From contig CAVXNB010000008.1 in NCBI GenBank assembly GCA_963763085.1, positions 124,001-188,000 of the forward strand: a DNA stretch of 64,000 nt, in the 5' to 3' direction. Below, in pieces: positions 9,993 through 18,452 of this stretch (positions are counted from its first letter, which is position 1; every line of letters starts with the position of its first letter). The notes under the pieces are model-generated. The model made no database searches, was not told where the DNA came from, and was given only the letters and a program-made list of their open reading frames with translations. The position numbers and the translations under genes were made by a program. Source of the stretch: CAVXNB01 sp963763085 (GTDB taxonomy: Bacteria > Actinomycetota > Acidimicrobiia > Acidimicrobiales > Bog-793).

Positions 9993-11345
9993 ATGACTCA
10001 GACCGTCGACACCGCCGAGGAGGGCGCGCGCGTCTACGCCGCCGACCGGGCGCATGTGTTCCACTCCTGGTCCGCACAGAAGCTGATCAAACCGATGGTC
10101 ATCGCCGGGGCCGAGGGCTCGTACGTCTGGGACTACGACGGCAAGCGTTACCTCGACTTCTCCTGCCAGCTCGTGAACACGAACATCGGCCACCAGCATC
10201 CGAAGGTCGTCGCGGCCATCAAGGCACAGGCGGACCGCCTTTGCACCGTCGCTCCCCAGCACGCCAACGACGTGCGCAGCGAGGCGGCCCGCCTGATCTG
10301 CGAGCTGGCCCCGGACGGGATGAACATGGTGTTCTTCACCAACGCGGGTGCGGAGGCCATCGAGCATGCGAGCCGGATGGCCAGGCTCCACACCGGCCGC
10401 ATCAAGCTGCTGTCCACGTACCGCTCGTACCACGGCGGGACTTCGACCGCGGTCAACCTGACCGGCGACCCGAGGCGCTGGGCGAACGACTATGGGAGCG
10501 CGGGGGTCGTTCACTTCTTCGGCCCGTTTCTTTACCGGTCCCCGTTCCACTCTTCGAGCGAGGAGGAGGAGTCCGCCAGAGCGCTCGAGCATCTCGAACA
10601 GGTCGTGGCGTTCGAAGGCCCTTCGACGATCGCGGCCATCGTCCTCGAGACCATTCCCGGCACCGCCGGCATCATGACTCCACCCCCGGGCTATCTGGCC
10701 GGCGTGAGGGCGATCTGCGACCGCTACGGGATCGTCTACATCGCCGACGAGGTGATGGCCGGGTTCGGCCGCACCGGGAAGTGGTTCGCGTTCCAGAACT
10801 ACGACGTCGTCCCGGACCTCGTGACGTTCGCGAAGGGCGTCAACTCCGGCTACGTGCCGCTCGGCGGCGTGATCATCTCCGATCCCATCGCCGCCACGTT
10901 CGCGGAGCGCGTCTACCCCGGTGGGCTGACCTACTCGGGCCATCCCCTCGCCTGCGCAGCGGCCGTGGCGACGATCAACGCCATGAAGGAAGAGGGCATC
11001 GTCGAGAACGCGGCCCGGATCGGCGAGCAGGTGCTCGGACCGGGGCTGCGTGACCTCGCCGGGCGCCACCCCTCCGTCGGAGAGGTGCGCGGCCTCGGTG
11101 TCTTCTGGGCGCTCGATCTCGTGAAGGACAAGGCGACCCGCGAGCCGATCGCCCCTTACGGCGGCACGAGCCCGGCCATGGACGACCTCGTGCGAGCCTG
11201 CAAGCAGGCCGGGCTGTTGCCGTTCACCAACTACAACCGGCTCCACGCAGTCCCGCCGTGCACGGTCAGCGACGACGAGGCGCGCGAAGGGATCGCGATC
11301 CTCGACGAGGCGCTCTCGGCGGCGGACGCCTACTGCGGGGGCTGA
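9993..11345 (+). CDS. Class III aminotransferase (PLP)
   Basis: PLP-dependent omega-type aminotransferase of about 450 residues. Seen: the cofactor-loop motif FFTNAGAEAIEHA, IADEVMAGFGRTG (Asp that binds the pyridine nitrogen), the Schiff-base lysine in VTFAKGVNSGYVPLGG, and TYSGHPLACAAA. It looks closest to the aspartate aminotransferase family / taurine- or beta-alanine-pyruvate group. Hopanoid clusters can carry an aminotransferase that makes aminotriol, but the distance from dxs and the sequence style do not let me assign that role. ATG 9993 is preceded by a GAGGA ribosome site. The last 16 bp overlap the converging SDR gene. Confidence 0.85.
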   Translation: MTQTVDTAEEGARVYAADRAHVFHSWSAQKLIKPMVIAGAEGSYVWDYDGKRYLDFSCQLVNTNIGHQHPKVVAAIKAQADRLCTVAPQHANDVRSEAARLICELAPDGMNMVFFTNAGAEAIEHASRMARLHTGRIKLLSTYRSYHGGTSTAVNLTGDPRRWANDYGSAGVVHFFGPFLYRSPFHSSSEEEESARALEHLEQVVAFEGPSTIAAIVLETIPGTAGIMTPPPGYLAGVRAICDRYGIVYIADEVMAGFGRTGKWFAFQNYDVVPDLVTFAKGVNSGYVPLGGVIISDPIAATFAERVYPGGLTYSGHPLACAAAVATINAMKEEGIVENAARIGEQVLGPGLRDLAGRHPSVGEVRGLGVFWALDLVKDKATREPIAPYGGTSPAMDDLVRACKQAGLLPFTNYNRLHAVPPCTVSDDEAREGIAILDEALSAADAYCGG

Positions 11346-12310
11346 GCGTCCGGGTCGGCCCGACCGGCCAGGAAGGCTTGCTCGCTCTCCGGCGTCATGC
11401 CGACCCCTTCCGGCTGGTGGTAGGCGCCACCGCTGCGAGCGTCGGAGACCCAGGTGAGGGTGTCCCGGGCGGTCTCGCGGAGCGGCCTCCACGACAGGCC
11501 GGCGGCGCGGGCGCGGGCAAGGCCGGCGGTCATGAGCGTCCAGTCCTCCTGGTCAGCGGAGAGGGGCAGAAGATCGTTCGCCTCGCTCCAGTAGACGTCC
11601 GGCGAAGGCCGGCCGACGCCTTCGGCGATCTCGGTCAGGAAGTCCGAGAAGACGAGCGCCGGGTCCGGCGCGGCGGCGTGGAACACGTCCACCACCTCGG
11701 ACTCGACCAGGCCGATGACGAAGCCGGCCAGATCGCGCCCGTCGATCACCTGGATCGGCTGGTCGGCCGAGGGTCCGAGGATCGGGCCGCCGGCGGCACA
11801 ACGCTCGACCCAGTACGTGAAGCGATGCGTCGGGTCGAACGGGCCCACGATGAAGCCGGGCCTCACGATCAGGAGGCGGTCGCCGGCGAGTTCCCGGGCG
11901 GTGAGCTCGCAGCCCACCTTGAGCGGGCCGTACTTGGCCATCGTCAGGACGTCGTCGTAGCTGGGCTCGAAGAGCTCGGCGTCCTCGCCGTAGCCAACGG
12001 GCGCGGTCTCGCGGTAGACGCTGATCGTCGAGATGAACGTGTAGTGGCCGGCGCCGGGCCCGAGCGTCTCGAGCAAGGCGGAGACCTGGCGCGGCACGTA
12101 GCCGCAGAAGTCAACGGTCGCGTCCCAGGAACGACCTCGGATGTCTGACAGGTCTCCGTCGCGGTCGCCCCGGATCTTCTCGGCTTCCGGGAACGCGTCC
12201 GGATTCGTCAGGCCCCGGTTGAACAACGTGATCTCGTGGCCCCGGTCGAGTGCGGACTGTACGAGGTGCCGGCCGAGGAAGCTCGAGCCGCCTATTACGA
12301 GGATGCGCAT
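11330..12310 (-). CDS. NAD(P)-dependent epimerase/dehydratase (atypical SDR)
   Basis: Extended or atypical short-chain dehydrogenase of 326 residues. The N-terminal Rossmann motif VIGGSSFLGRHL and the segments TLFNRG, TFISTISVYRE and IVRPGFIVGPFDP resemble the CSP41-like/isoflavone reductase-like branch of the epimerase family. The canonical YxxxK pair is not obvious, so catalysis is uncertain. Single complete frame from ATG 12310. Convergent with the aminotransferase gene, overlapping it by 16 bp. Substrate unknown. Confidence 0.8.
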   Translation of the reverse strand: MRILVIGGSSFLGRHLVQSALDRGHEITLFNRGLTNPDAFPEAEKIRGDRDGDLSDIRGRSWDATVDFCGYVPRQVSALLETLGPGAGHYTFISTISVYRETAPVGYGEDAELFEPSYDDVLTMAKYGPLKVGCELTARELAGDRLLIVRPGFIVGPFDPTHRFTYWVERCAAGGPILGPSADQPIQVIDGRDLAGFVIGLVESEVVDVFHAAAPDPALVFSDFLTEIAEGVGRPSPDVYWSEANDLLPLSADQEDWTLMTAGLARARAAGLSWRPLRETARDTLTWVSDARSGGAYHQPEGVGMTPESEQAFLAGRADPDAQPPQ

Positions 12311-12391
12311 CCGCGCACGATACCCAAATCGCCGTGGGGGCTCGCGGCCAGCTAAAAAGGCGCCTGTCGCCTACGTCACCGGGAGGTGGGA

Positions 12392-12682
12392 GTGGTCATT
12401 GTCGGAGGGTTGTTCGAAGTTGATCCCGATCGGCGTGAGGAGTTTCTCGAGCGCCGCCACGAACTGATCCGCAGATCCAGAGCTGAGACCGGCTGCCTCG
12501 AGTACACCTTCGCCGCCGACCCGATCGACCCGGGCCGGGTCGTGCTGTTCGAGCGCTGGTCGAGTCAGGCGGATCTCGATGCCCACCTGGCCGTGCCGCG
12601 ACCGAGCGAATCGGTCGATGCCCCGGTCGCGACGTCCTCGTCGATCATCGTCTACGACGTGAGCGGGGAGCGGCCGCTCTGA
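12392..12682 (+). CDS. Antibiotic biosynthesis monooxygenase (ABM) domain protein
   Basis: Small dimeric alpha/beta-barrel protein of about 96 residues, of the YgiN/ABM type. The segments GGLFEVDPDRREEFLERR, ETGCLEYTFAADP and VVLFERWSSQADLDAHL match the domain along its whole length. Members oxidise quinol-like aromatics or act as small oxygenases without a cofactor; the substrate here is unknown. I prefer GTG 12392 because GGGAGG at 12381-12386 gives proper spacing; GTG 12386 in the same frame overlaps that ribosome site. Confidence 0.75.
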   Translation: MVIVGGLFEVDPDRREEFLERRHELIRRSRAETGCLEYTFAADPIDPGRVVLFERWSSQADLDAHLAVPRPSESVDAPVATSSSIIVYDVSGERPL

Positions 12683-12718
12683 GCCGTAGGACTCGCCTCG
12701 GCGGATTGACCGGGAGGG

Positions 12719-13666
12719 TCAGTCCTTCACCTTGAAAGGGGCAGCGACGCGGTCGATCTCGGCCAGGATCTCGGCCGACAGCTCCAGATCTCCGGCGGCC
12801 GCGTTCGAGCGCACCTGTTCGGCCGACGTGGCGCCCGCGATCACGCTGCCGACGGCCGGCTGCGCCGCCAGCCCGGCGAGCGCGAGCTCGGCAAGGCTGA
12901 GGCCAGCCTTGGCGGCGACCGCGGCCAGCCCTTCGATGACCTCGAAGGTCTTGTCCGTGGGTGTGTTCCTTCCCGCGAGGCGGCTGTTCTCCGGCGCGGC
13001 GTCACCGCGCTTCCACTTCCCGGTCAGGAGCCCGTTCGCGAGCGGGAAGTACGGGATGACCGCGACGCCGTGGGCGAGACACGCGGGAACGAGATCGAGC
13101 TCGATCGTGCGCTCCAGGAGCGAGTAATGGTTCTGGGCCGACACGAAGCTCGTCAGGCCACGCGTCTTGGAGATCCATGAGCTCTCGGCCACCTGCCAGG
13201 CCGACAGGTTGGAGGAGCCCGCGTAGCGGATCTTGCCCTGATGGACGAGGTCGTCGAGAGCCTCGAGCGTCTCGTCCAGCGGCGTAAGGCCGTCGGGGCG
13301 GTGCAACTGGTAGAGGTCGATCCAGTCGGTCTGCAGGCGCCGCAGGGACGCGTCGACTGCCTTGACCACATAGCGCCGTGAGGCTCTGGCTCCCCAGTCC
13401 GGGCCGTTGGAGCCCCCCATGTCCGATCCGAACTTGGTGGCGATCAGCACCTCGTCACGTCGTCCCCTCAGCACATCGCCGATGATCTGTTCAGAGTTGC
13501 CGGTGTCGTAGCTGTCCGAGGTGTCGATGAGGTTGATCCCGGTCTCGAGGGCCGCCTCGATGACGGGACGGGACTGCTCGACATCGAGTCGCCAGCCGAA
13601 ATTGTTGGCACCGAGTCCGACGACGGAGACCGTGAGTCCGGAGTTGCCGAGTTGACGGAAGCGCAT
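12719..13666 (-). CDS. Aldo/keto reductase
   Basis: NADPH-dependent (alpha/beta)8-barrel oxidoreductase of about 315 residues. Seen: RQLGNSGLTVSVVGLGANNFG at the N-terminus, NLIDTSDSYDTGNSEQ (catalytic Asp/Tyr region), a lysine in VLIATKFGSDMG, and LYQLHRPDGLTP with the catalytic-site His. It belongs to the YajO/auxin-induced-type AKR group. ATG 13666 begins the conserved RFRQLG segment and is preferred over a GTG nine bases upstream. Last gene of a minus-strand run that begins with PPK2. Physiological substrate unknown. Confidence 0.85.
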   Translation of the reverse strand: MRFRQLGNSGLTVSVVGLGANNFGWRLDVEQSRPVIEAALETGINLIDTSDSYDTGNSEQIIGDVLRGRRDEVLIATKFGSDMGGSNGPDWGARASRRYVVKAVDASLRRLQTDWIDLYQLHRPDGLTPLDETLEALDDLVHQGKIRYAGSSNLSAWQVAESSWISKTRGLTSFVSAQNHYSLLERTIELDLVPACLAHGVAVIPYFPLANGLLTGKWKRGDAAPENSRLAGRNTPTDKTFEVIEGLAAVAAKAGLSLAELALAGLAAQPAVGSVIAGATSAEQVRSNAAAGDLELSAEILAEIDRVAAPFKVKD

Positions 13667-13718
13667 GCGAAGCACGGTATCGGGTCAGGTCGGTCATCAG
13701 CCCCCAAGACGGGGGGAT

Positions 13719-14375
13719 TCAGCCCGACGAGCCGGGACTCGGACGCCGGGCGAGCCCGACCCGACGCAGGCGCGGTCGCACCAGCGCCTCTCGCACCACC
13801 GTCCCGACCGTCAGCCCGAGGATCTCGCCGGCCATGACGTCACTCGCGTGGTGGACGCCCACGTGGATCCTGCTGTAGCCGACGGTGGTCGCCAGGCCAT
13901 AGAGCGGCAGTGACAGCCACGGGAAGTCGGCGGTCACTGTGGTGGCAAAGGCGAAGCCTGAGGCAGTGTGGCCCGAAGGAAACGAGCTCGACTCGGGCAT
14001 GCGCGCCCGGCGTCCCGCGATCGTCGTCGAGCGCTCCGGTCGGGTCCGCGGGAAAAGTCTCTTCGCGACCAGGTTTGCCGTCGCCGACGTGGCCCCGATG
14101 GCAGTAAGTCCTCGGAACGCGGCTCGTCTTCCCCGCCTGCCGCCCTTGGCAGCGAGCGCAACGGCGATCACGACCCAGATTGCCGAGTAGTTCGCGGCGT
14201 TGGAGATCCAGGTGAGCGGGACGTCCAGCGTCGGGGTGGGAGTGTCTGCCACGACGACGGAGATGGCGTGGTCAAGGGCGGCTGCCTCCCCGAGGAGCCG
14301 GCGGATCACCGCCCCGGGATCACGGGACAACCCGGCGCTGTCGGCCGGCTCGTCGTTCCGGTCGGAGCTTCTCAC
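13719..14375 (-). CDS. PAP2-family membrane phosphatase
   Basis: Type 2 phosphatidic acid phosphatase or undecaprenyl-diphosphate phosphatase-like integral-membrane enzyme, about 218 residues. All three PAP2 signature parts are present in order: KRLFPRTRP, PSGHTAS and SRIHVGVHHASD, flanked by hydrophobic helices. The GTG start at 14375 overlaps the TGA of the upstream lipid kinase gene by four bases, indicating translational coupling. Pairing a lipid kinase with a lipid phosphate phosphatase suggests that the two act on one phospholipid or prenyl-phosphate pool. Confidence 0.85.
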   Translation of the reverse strand: MRSSDRNDEPADSAGLSRDPGAVIRRLLGEAAALDHAISVVVADTPTPTLDVPLTWISNAANYSAIWVVIAVALAAKGGRRGRRAAFRGLTAIGATSATANLVAKRLFPRTRPERSTTIAGRRARMPESSSFPSGHTASGFAFATTVTADFPWLSLPLYGLATTVGYSRIHVGVHHASDVMAGEILGLTVGTVVREALVRPRLRRVGLARRPSPGSSG

Positions 14376-15793
14376 CGGACCTCTCCGCTCTCGTCTCCCG
14401 TGATCCCACTCGGCCGACCGCACACCAGGCGGGCGAGACCGGCCAAGGTGGACGCGCGCAGGGGCGCGTGAAGCAGTGCCGGTGATGCGCCGGAGGCTCC
14501 CGGCGCGACGCGTACCCGAAGGGCGCCCGGTCGAATCACGAAGTGGAGCAGGGGAGGCCAGCTGTGCGCCTCACCGTCGCTGGAGGCCGCGAGCGAGGGC
14601 GGCCGGCCTCGAATCTCCAGCTCGGTGGCGGTCCATTCGCGCCAGCCCTCGTATTCTTCGGCTCGACCGGCGATCTCCAGGGCGATGAGGCGATTGACGT
14701 CGGACGGGCGCTTGACCGAGAGGGTCGCCACGCCGAGGGTGCCGGTGTTCAACCGTGCGCGCGAGCCGAATCCGGTCACACTCGACAACGTATAGGGGTT
14801 GTTGGAGACCTGGATGACCTGCGCGTCGGTGACAGGCCCGTCCGGGCCGTCGACGGTCAACCCAAACGGTTCAGCGTCCGGACCCAGCAGATTCGGCAGC
14901 ATCTCGGCCACCGTCCGACGCTTGGCGTCGCGGTATTCGTCTCTGGCCACGATCTCGGCGTAGATGCCGAGCGAGACGTTGTTGACGAAGATCTCCCCGT
15001 TGACCTCAGCCAAGTCGATTGTGGTCTCGCGGGCCGGCCCGAAGGCGTCGAGCGCTCGCACGGGATCGTCACGGTCGACTCCGAGATCGAGAGCGAGGTG
15101 ATTGCGCGTTCCCGCCGGCACGCACACGAACGGGAGCTCATGAGCTGCGGCCACGCCCGCCACCACCGCTTGTGAGCCGTCGCCTCCTGCCATTCCCAGC
15201 GCGTCGGCTCCCCGGGCGACTGCCGCTTCGGCGAGAGCCCGCAGGTCATCACCTCGCGCGAGCAGCACCGGCTCCAGGCCGCGGCGTTGTGCTTCGTCGG
15301 CGAGATGCAGCGTTGCCACCTTGCCGCCACCGGAATGGGGATTCATGAGAACCACGCCGCGCAGCACGGGCGCCACCTCGTGCCACCGTTTCGCTACGGC
15401 CTGACGGACCTCCCAGCGCAGCGCTTCGGTGCCGAGTGCCGACGCGATCACGATGCCGGCGACGACGGCCGCCGCGGCTACGGCGCCCCGTCCGGTTGCC
15501 ACGAGACTCCAAACCGCGGCGGCAACCAGGAGGACGCTCGCGGCTGCTGCCCACCACCGGAACCGGCGATTGGTCGCGGCGATCCATAACGCCGAGATCC
15601 CGAGCGTGCCGGCCGCCACCGAGGCGAGGACGTAGAGCAGGTTGCGGGCGGTGAACACGACCAGGATCGCCAGGGTCGCGGCGGAGACGAGGAGCGCGCT
15701 CGCGGCGGCGATCCTCGACCGGAGTGGTGGTGCCCCCGGCCTGGATGTCGCTGCGCGTGGCCGGCGCGACTCGGCCCAGCGCCCTTCCGCCAT
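14372..15793 (-). CDS. Diacylglycerol/lipid kinase with N-terminal membrane segments
   Basis: DagK/YegS-type lipid kinase catalytic domain, about 473 residues in all. The N-terminal 130 residues hold about four hydrophobic helices (for example ALLVSAATLAILVVF and VVAGIVIASALGT), an addition to the usual soluble kinase. The kinase part shows VVLMNPHSGGGK, the GGDGSQAV nucleotide loop, PAGTRNHLALDLG and NNVSLGIYAEIV. The start is taken as ATG 15793, 2 nt after the PPK2 stop; the longer upstream reading would lie inside PPK2. Coupled to the PAP2 gene downstream by a four-base overlap. Confidence 0.83.
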   Translation of the reverse strand: MAEGRWAESRRPRAATSRPGAPPLRSRIAAASALLVSAATLAILVVFTARNLLYVLASVAAGTLGISALWIAATNRRFRWWAAAASVLLVAAAVWSLVATGRGAVAAAAVVAGIVIASALGTEALRWEVRQAVAKRWHEVAPVLRGVVLMNPHSGGGKVATLHLADEAQRRGLEPVLLARGDDLRALAEAAVARGADALGMAGGDGSQAVVAGVAAAHELPFVCVPAGTRNHLALDLGVDRDDPVRALDAFGPARETTIDLAEVNGEIFVNNVSLGIYAEIVARDEYRDAKRRTVAEMLPNLLGPDAEPFGLTVDGPDGPVTDAQVIQVSNNPYTLSSVTGFGSRARLNTGTLGVATLSVKRPSDVNRLIALEIAGRAEEYEGWREWTATELEIRGRPPSLAASSDGEAHSWPPLLHFVIRPGALRVRVAPGASGASPALLHAPLRASTLAGLARLVCGRPSGITGDESGEVR

Positions 15794-15795
15794 GC

Positions 15796-16745
15796 TCACT
15801 TCCGGTGCCGGTCGTGTTGCTCGAAAGGATCTGGGGCCTGCCCCTCGCGCGCTTCCGACTCGAGCTGAGCCTTCGCGAGCTGAAGCTCGCGCGACGCCTC
15901 CTCGTCGGGCGTCGGGTACTCGGGGTCGATCTCGATCAGCGTCTGAACGATCACCGCAGCGGCAGCGATGCGGGCGAACCATTTGCGGTCGGCCGGGATC
16001 ACGTACCACGGCGCCTGCTTGGTGCTCGTATGGGAGAGCATCTCCGAGAACGCGTCCTGATAGGCGTTCCAGAAACCCCGCTCCTCCAGGTCGCTCACGG
16101 AGAACTTCCAATTGTGCCCGGCGAGATCGATGCGTCGGAGGAAGCGGACGCGCTGCTCCTCCTTCGAGAGGTTCAGAAACAGCTTGACGATTCGGAATCC
16201 GTTGGCGACCAGATACCGCTCCCAGTCGTTGATCGCTTCGTACCGCGATCTCCAGACGTGCTGCCCGCGCGCCTCGGTCGGGAGCTTTTGGCGAACCAGG
16301 TTCTCGGGGTGGACACGGACGACCAGCACTTCCTCGTAATGCGACCGGTTGAAGAGGCCGATCTGCCCCCGGGACGGCAGCCGCTCCTGATAGCGACGCA
16401 GGAAGTCCTGCTTCAGCTCCGGTTCCGAGGGGACCTTGAAGCTCTCGACCCTCACGCCCTGCGGGTTGAGACCACTCATCACGTGCCGGATGATCCCGTC
16501 CTTGCCGGCGGCATCGATCCCCTGAAGCACCACGACGACGCCGTAGGTATCCTGCGCCGCGAGCCGCTCCTGATACTCCGAGAGCATCGCCAGACCCTCC
16601 TCGAGGAGGCCAGCCCCGTCCTCTTTTCCCTCGAGTCCGGCTTTGAAAGCCGGATCGAAGTCCCTTGGCAAGGTCACGCGCGACCCCGGGCTTAGGCGAA
16701 GCGCGTCGGTCAACTGGGCGATCCGCTTTGACTTGTCATCACCCA
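15796..16745 (-). CDS. Polyphosphate kinase 2 family protein
   Basis: PPK2-type enzyme moving phosphate between polyphosphate and nucleotides (the PPK2 class is not decided). The Walker A-like loop is GIDAAGKDG; the lid and acceptor motifs NRSHYEEVLVVRVHPE and FLNLSKEEQRVRFL follow, as do the Trp-rich WKFSVSDLEER and APWYVIPADRKWF. About 316 residues, as expected for a one-domain PPK2. ATG 16745 is the first start giving the family N-terminus. Heads a probable operon PPK2-lipid kinase-PAP2-AKR and diverges from the AI-2E family gene (131-bp gap). Confidence 0.9.
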
Positions 16746-16876
16746 TCTGGTGAGCCCCCTTCCTATTGCTGACCGTACCGGGCTGCCCGTTCCCGGAGCC
16801 AACGTAATCTCGCGGCTCCCGCCGGCTGGGGCCCGGATGCACGATTCGGTCGGATGCGCCAGAATCCGATGGAGAC

Positions 16877-18052
16877 ATGTCCTCCAACCCGTCACCGGTC
16901 CAGAAACGGCGGGCGCGGATCCTGAGAGCGGCACAAGCGAAACAGATCCCGCTGCCAACGATCCTCGTCACCCTCTCGCTTGCTTCCGCCTTCTATCTCG
17001 CGGGAAAGGTCCTCTACCGCCTGCGGGATGTCGTGCTGCTCATGATGGTCGGAGGGTTCCTCGCCCTGGTGTTGAATCCGGCGGTGGCGGCGTTGCAGCG
17101 CTGGAAGGTTCACCGCCGTGGTTACGCCGTCGCGATCGTGACCATCTGGGGCCTTCTTGTCTTCGCAGGCCTGGCGGTCGCGTTCGGGTACCCCCTGGTG
17201 AACGGGATCACCCATCTCGCCGACAACCTGCCCGCCTACGTGAACAAAGCGACGCACAGCAAGGGATGGATCGGCCGGCTGGCACGCCAGTACCACGTGC
17301 AGAGCTGGGTACAGCGGAACTCGCCCAAACTTGTCAGCCTCGCCGAAAAGCTGGGGAAGCCGGCCTTCGCACTCGGAAAAGGCGCCGCTTCAGTCCTGGT
17401 CGCCCTCACGTCCCTCTTCGTCTTCGTCGTATTGCTGCTGCTCGAGGCACCGAAGCTGCGCGCCGGGATCCTCGCCCTGATGTCTGCGGAGCGAGCCGAG
17501 CGATACACGAAGATCGGTGGCGAAGTCAGCCGGTCGGTCGCCGGTTACATGCTCGGAGACATCCTCACCTCTGTCATCGCCGGGCTCGTCATCTTCGTCA
17601 CCCTGACGGTTCTCTCCGTGCCCTTCGCCCTGCTCTGGGCGCTCTGGGTCGCGCTCGTCGACTTCCTGCCCGAGATCGGCGGGGCACTGGCAGGCATACC
17701 GACGGTCCTGTTCGCGTTCGGTCACTCGGTCCCAGCGGGGATAACGACGGCTGTCGTCTTCCTCATTTACACCCAGCTGGAGAACCACATTCTGAACCCG
17801 GTGATCATGAGTCGCACGGTGAAGGTCAATCCCTTGCTCGTCCTGGTGTCCGTCTTCGTCGCGGCGGACCTGGGTGCTTGGGTCGGCGGCATCTTCGGCG
17901 GGTTCGTTGCTGCCCTGCTGGCCATTCCGACGGCCGGAGTGATCCAGGTGATCGTCCGCGAGGTCTGGCAGTTGAGCGGCGAGGACCCGTCCGTCGACCC
18001 GGTCGAGGTGTCTGCCGGCGCAGTTGGCGATGTTCCGGTTACGAGCGCCTAG
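16877..18052 (+). CDS. AI-2E family (UPF0118/PerM) membrane transporter
   Basis: Polytopic permease of 391 residues with about eight membrane segments. The typical paired N-terminal helices (LVTLSLASAFYLAG, LLMMVGGFLALVLNPAV), a central soluble stretch, and the conserved C-terminal blocks VDFLPEIGGALAGIPTV and YTQLENHILNPVIM are seen. The family includes AI-2 exporters and Na+/H+ antiporters, so substrate is open. ATG 16877 has only a close GGAG before it and may be read from a short leader. Lys/Arg-rich cytoplasmic N-terminus. Confidence 0.85.
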   Translation: MSSNPSPVQKRRARILRAAQAKQIPLPTILVTLSLASAFYLAGKVLYRLRDVVLLMMVGGFLALVLNPAVAALQRWKVHRRGYAVAIVTIWGLLVFAGLAVAFGYPLVNGITHLADNLPAYVNKATHSKGWIGRLARQYHVQSWVQRNSPKLVSLAEKLGKPAFALGKGAASVLVALTSLFVFVVLLLLEAPKLRAGILALMSAERAERYTKIGGEVSRSVAGYMLGDILTSVIAGLVIFVTLTVLSVPFALLWALWVALVDFLPEIGGALAGIPTVLFAFGHSVPAGITTAVVFLIYTQLENHILNPVIMSRTVKVNPLLVLVSVFVAADLGAWVGGIFGGFVAALLAIPTAGVIQVIVREVWQLSGEDPSVDPVEVSAGAVGDVPVTSA

Positions 18053-18097
18053 GTTTCCGAGCCTCAACGATTAGTCTGCGGTGGCCAAGAGAATGGG

Positions 18098-18373
18098 ATG
18101 GTGGACGGCATGAACCTTGACTCGCACCACGCGGCGACTGTCGAGAAGATCTTTCAGCACCCTGTGAGCCACAACATCGAGTGGCACGACGTTCTGTCGC
18201 TGTTGGAGGGCGTTGGCGAGGTCACCAAGGAGCACGACGGCCGTTACAAGGTGACGCTCGGATCCGAGACCGAGACGTTCGACGTCCCGCGCGGCAGCGA
18301 CATCGACGAGCAGCAGGTCGTCGACCTACGCCGGATGCTGCGAGCTGCCGGGATAACAACGAAGCCGGACTGA
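18098..18373 (+). CDS. Small conserved hypothetical protein, HicA-like fold possible
   Basis: Protein of 87-91 residues; start is ATG 18098 or 18110. Seen: HNIEWHDVLSLLEGVG, a basic-acidic beta hairpin region, and QQVVDLRRMLRAAGI at the C-terminus. The pattern (short helix, three strands, helix) resembles the double-stranded-RNA-binding-like HicA toxin fold, but the HicA catalytic histidine is not evident and no HicB neighbour exists. Function unknown. Located between the AI-2E family gene and the operator region of the hydrolase-TetR pair. Confidence 0.6.
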   Translation: MVDGMNLDSHHAATVEKIFQHPVSHNIEWHDVLSLLEGVGEVTKEHDGRYKVTLGSETETFDVPRGSDIDEQQVVDLRRMLRAAGITTKPD

Positions 18374-18410
18374 CGTTTCCTCCGGCGCCGCGTGCGCTGC
18401 TGACCAGTTT

Positions 18411-18452
18411 GGCTATTGACAATAGCCTTTAAGCTATCTATCATAGCCAACA
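18411..18452 (+). promoter_or_regulatory. Promoter with overlapping palindromic operator, probable leaderless start
   Basis: A near-consensus promoter, TTGACA (18416-18421), 17-nt spacer, TATCAT (18439-18444), ends 7 nt before ATG 18452, so the transcript probably starts at the start codon. A perfect 8+8 palindrome (GGCTATTG-A-CAATAGCC, 18411-18427) covers the -35 box, and a 5+5 inverted repeat (GCTAT/ATAGC, 18433-18447) covers the -10 box. The TetR gene downstream in the same transcript is the obvious candidate repressor. Confidence 0.75.

Noticed and set aside
9993..11345. Assigning the class III aminotransferase as the hopanoid aminotriol enzyme
   Set aside because: It is separated from the hopanoid operon by two minus-strand genes and its motifs fit the general omega-aminotransferase group.
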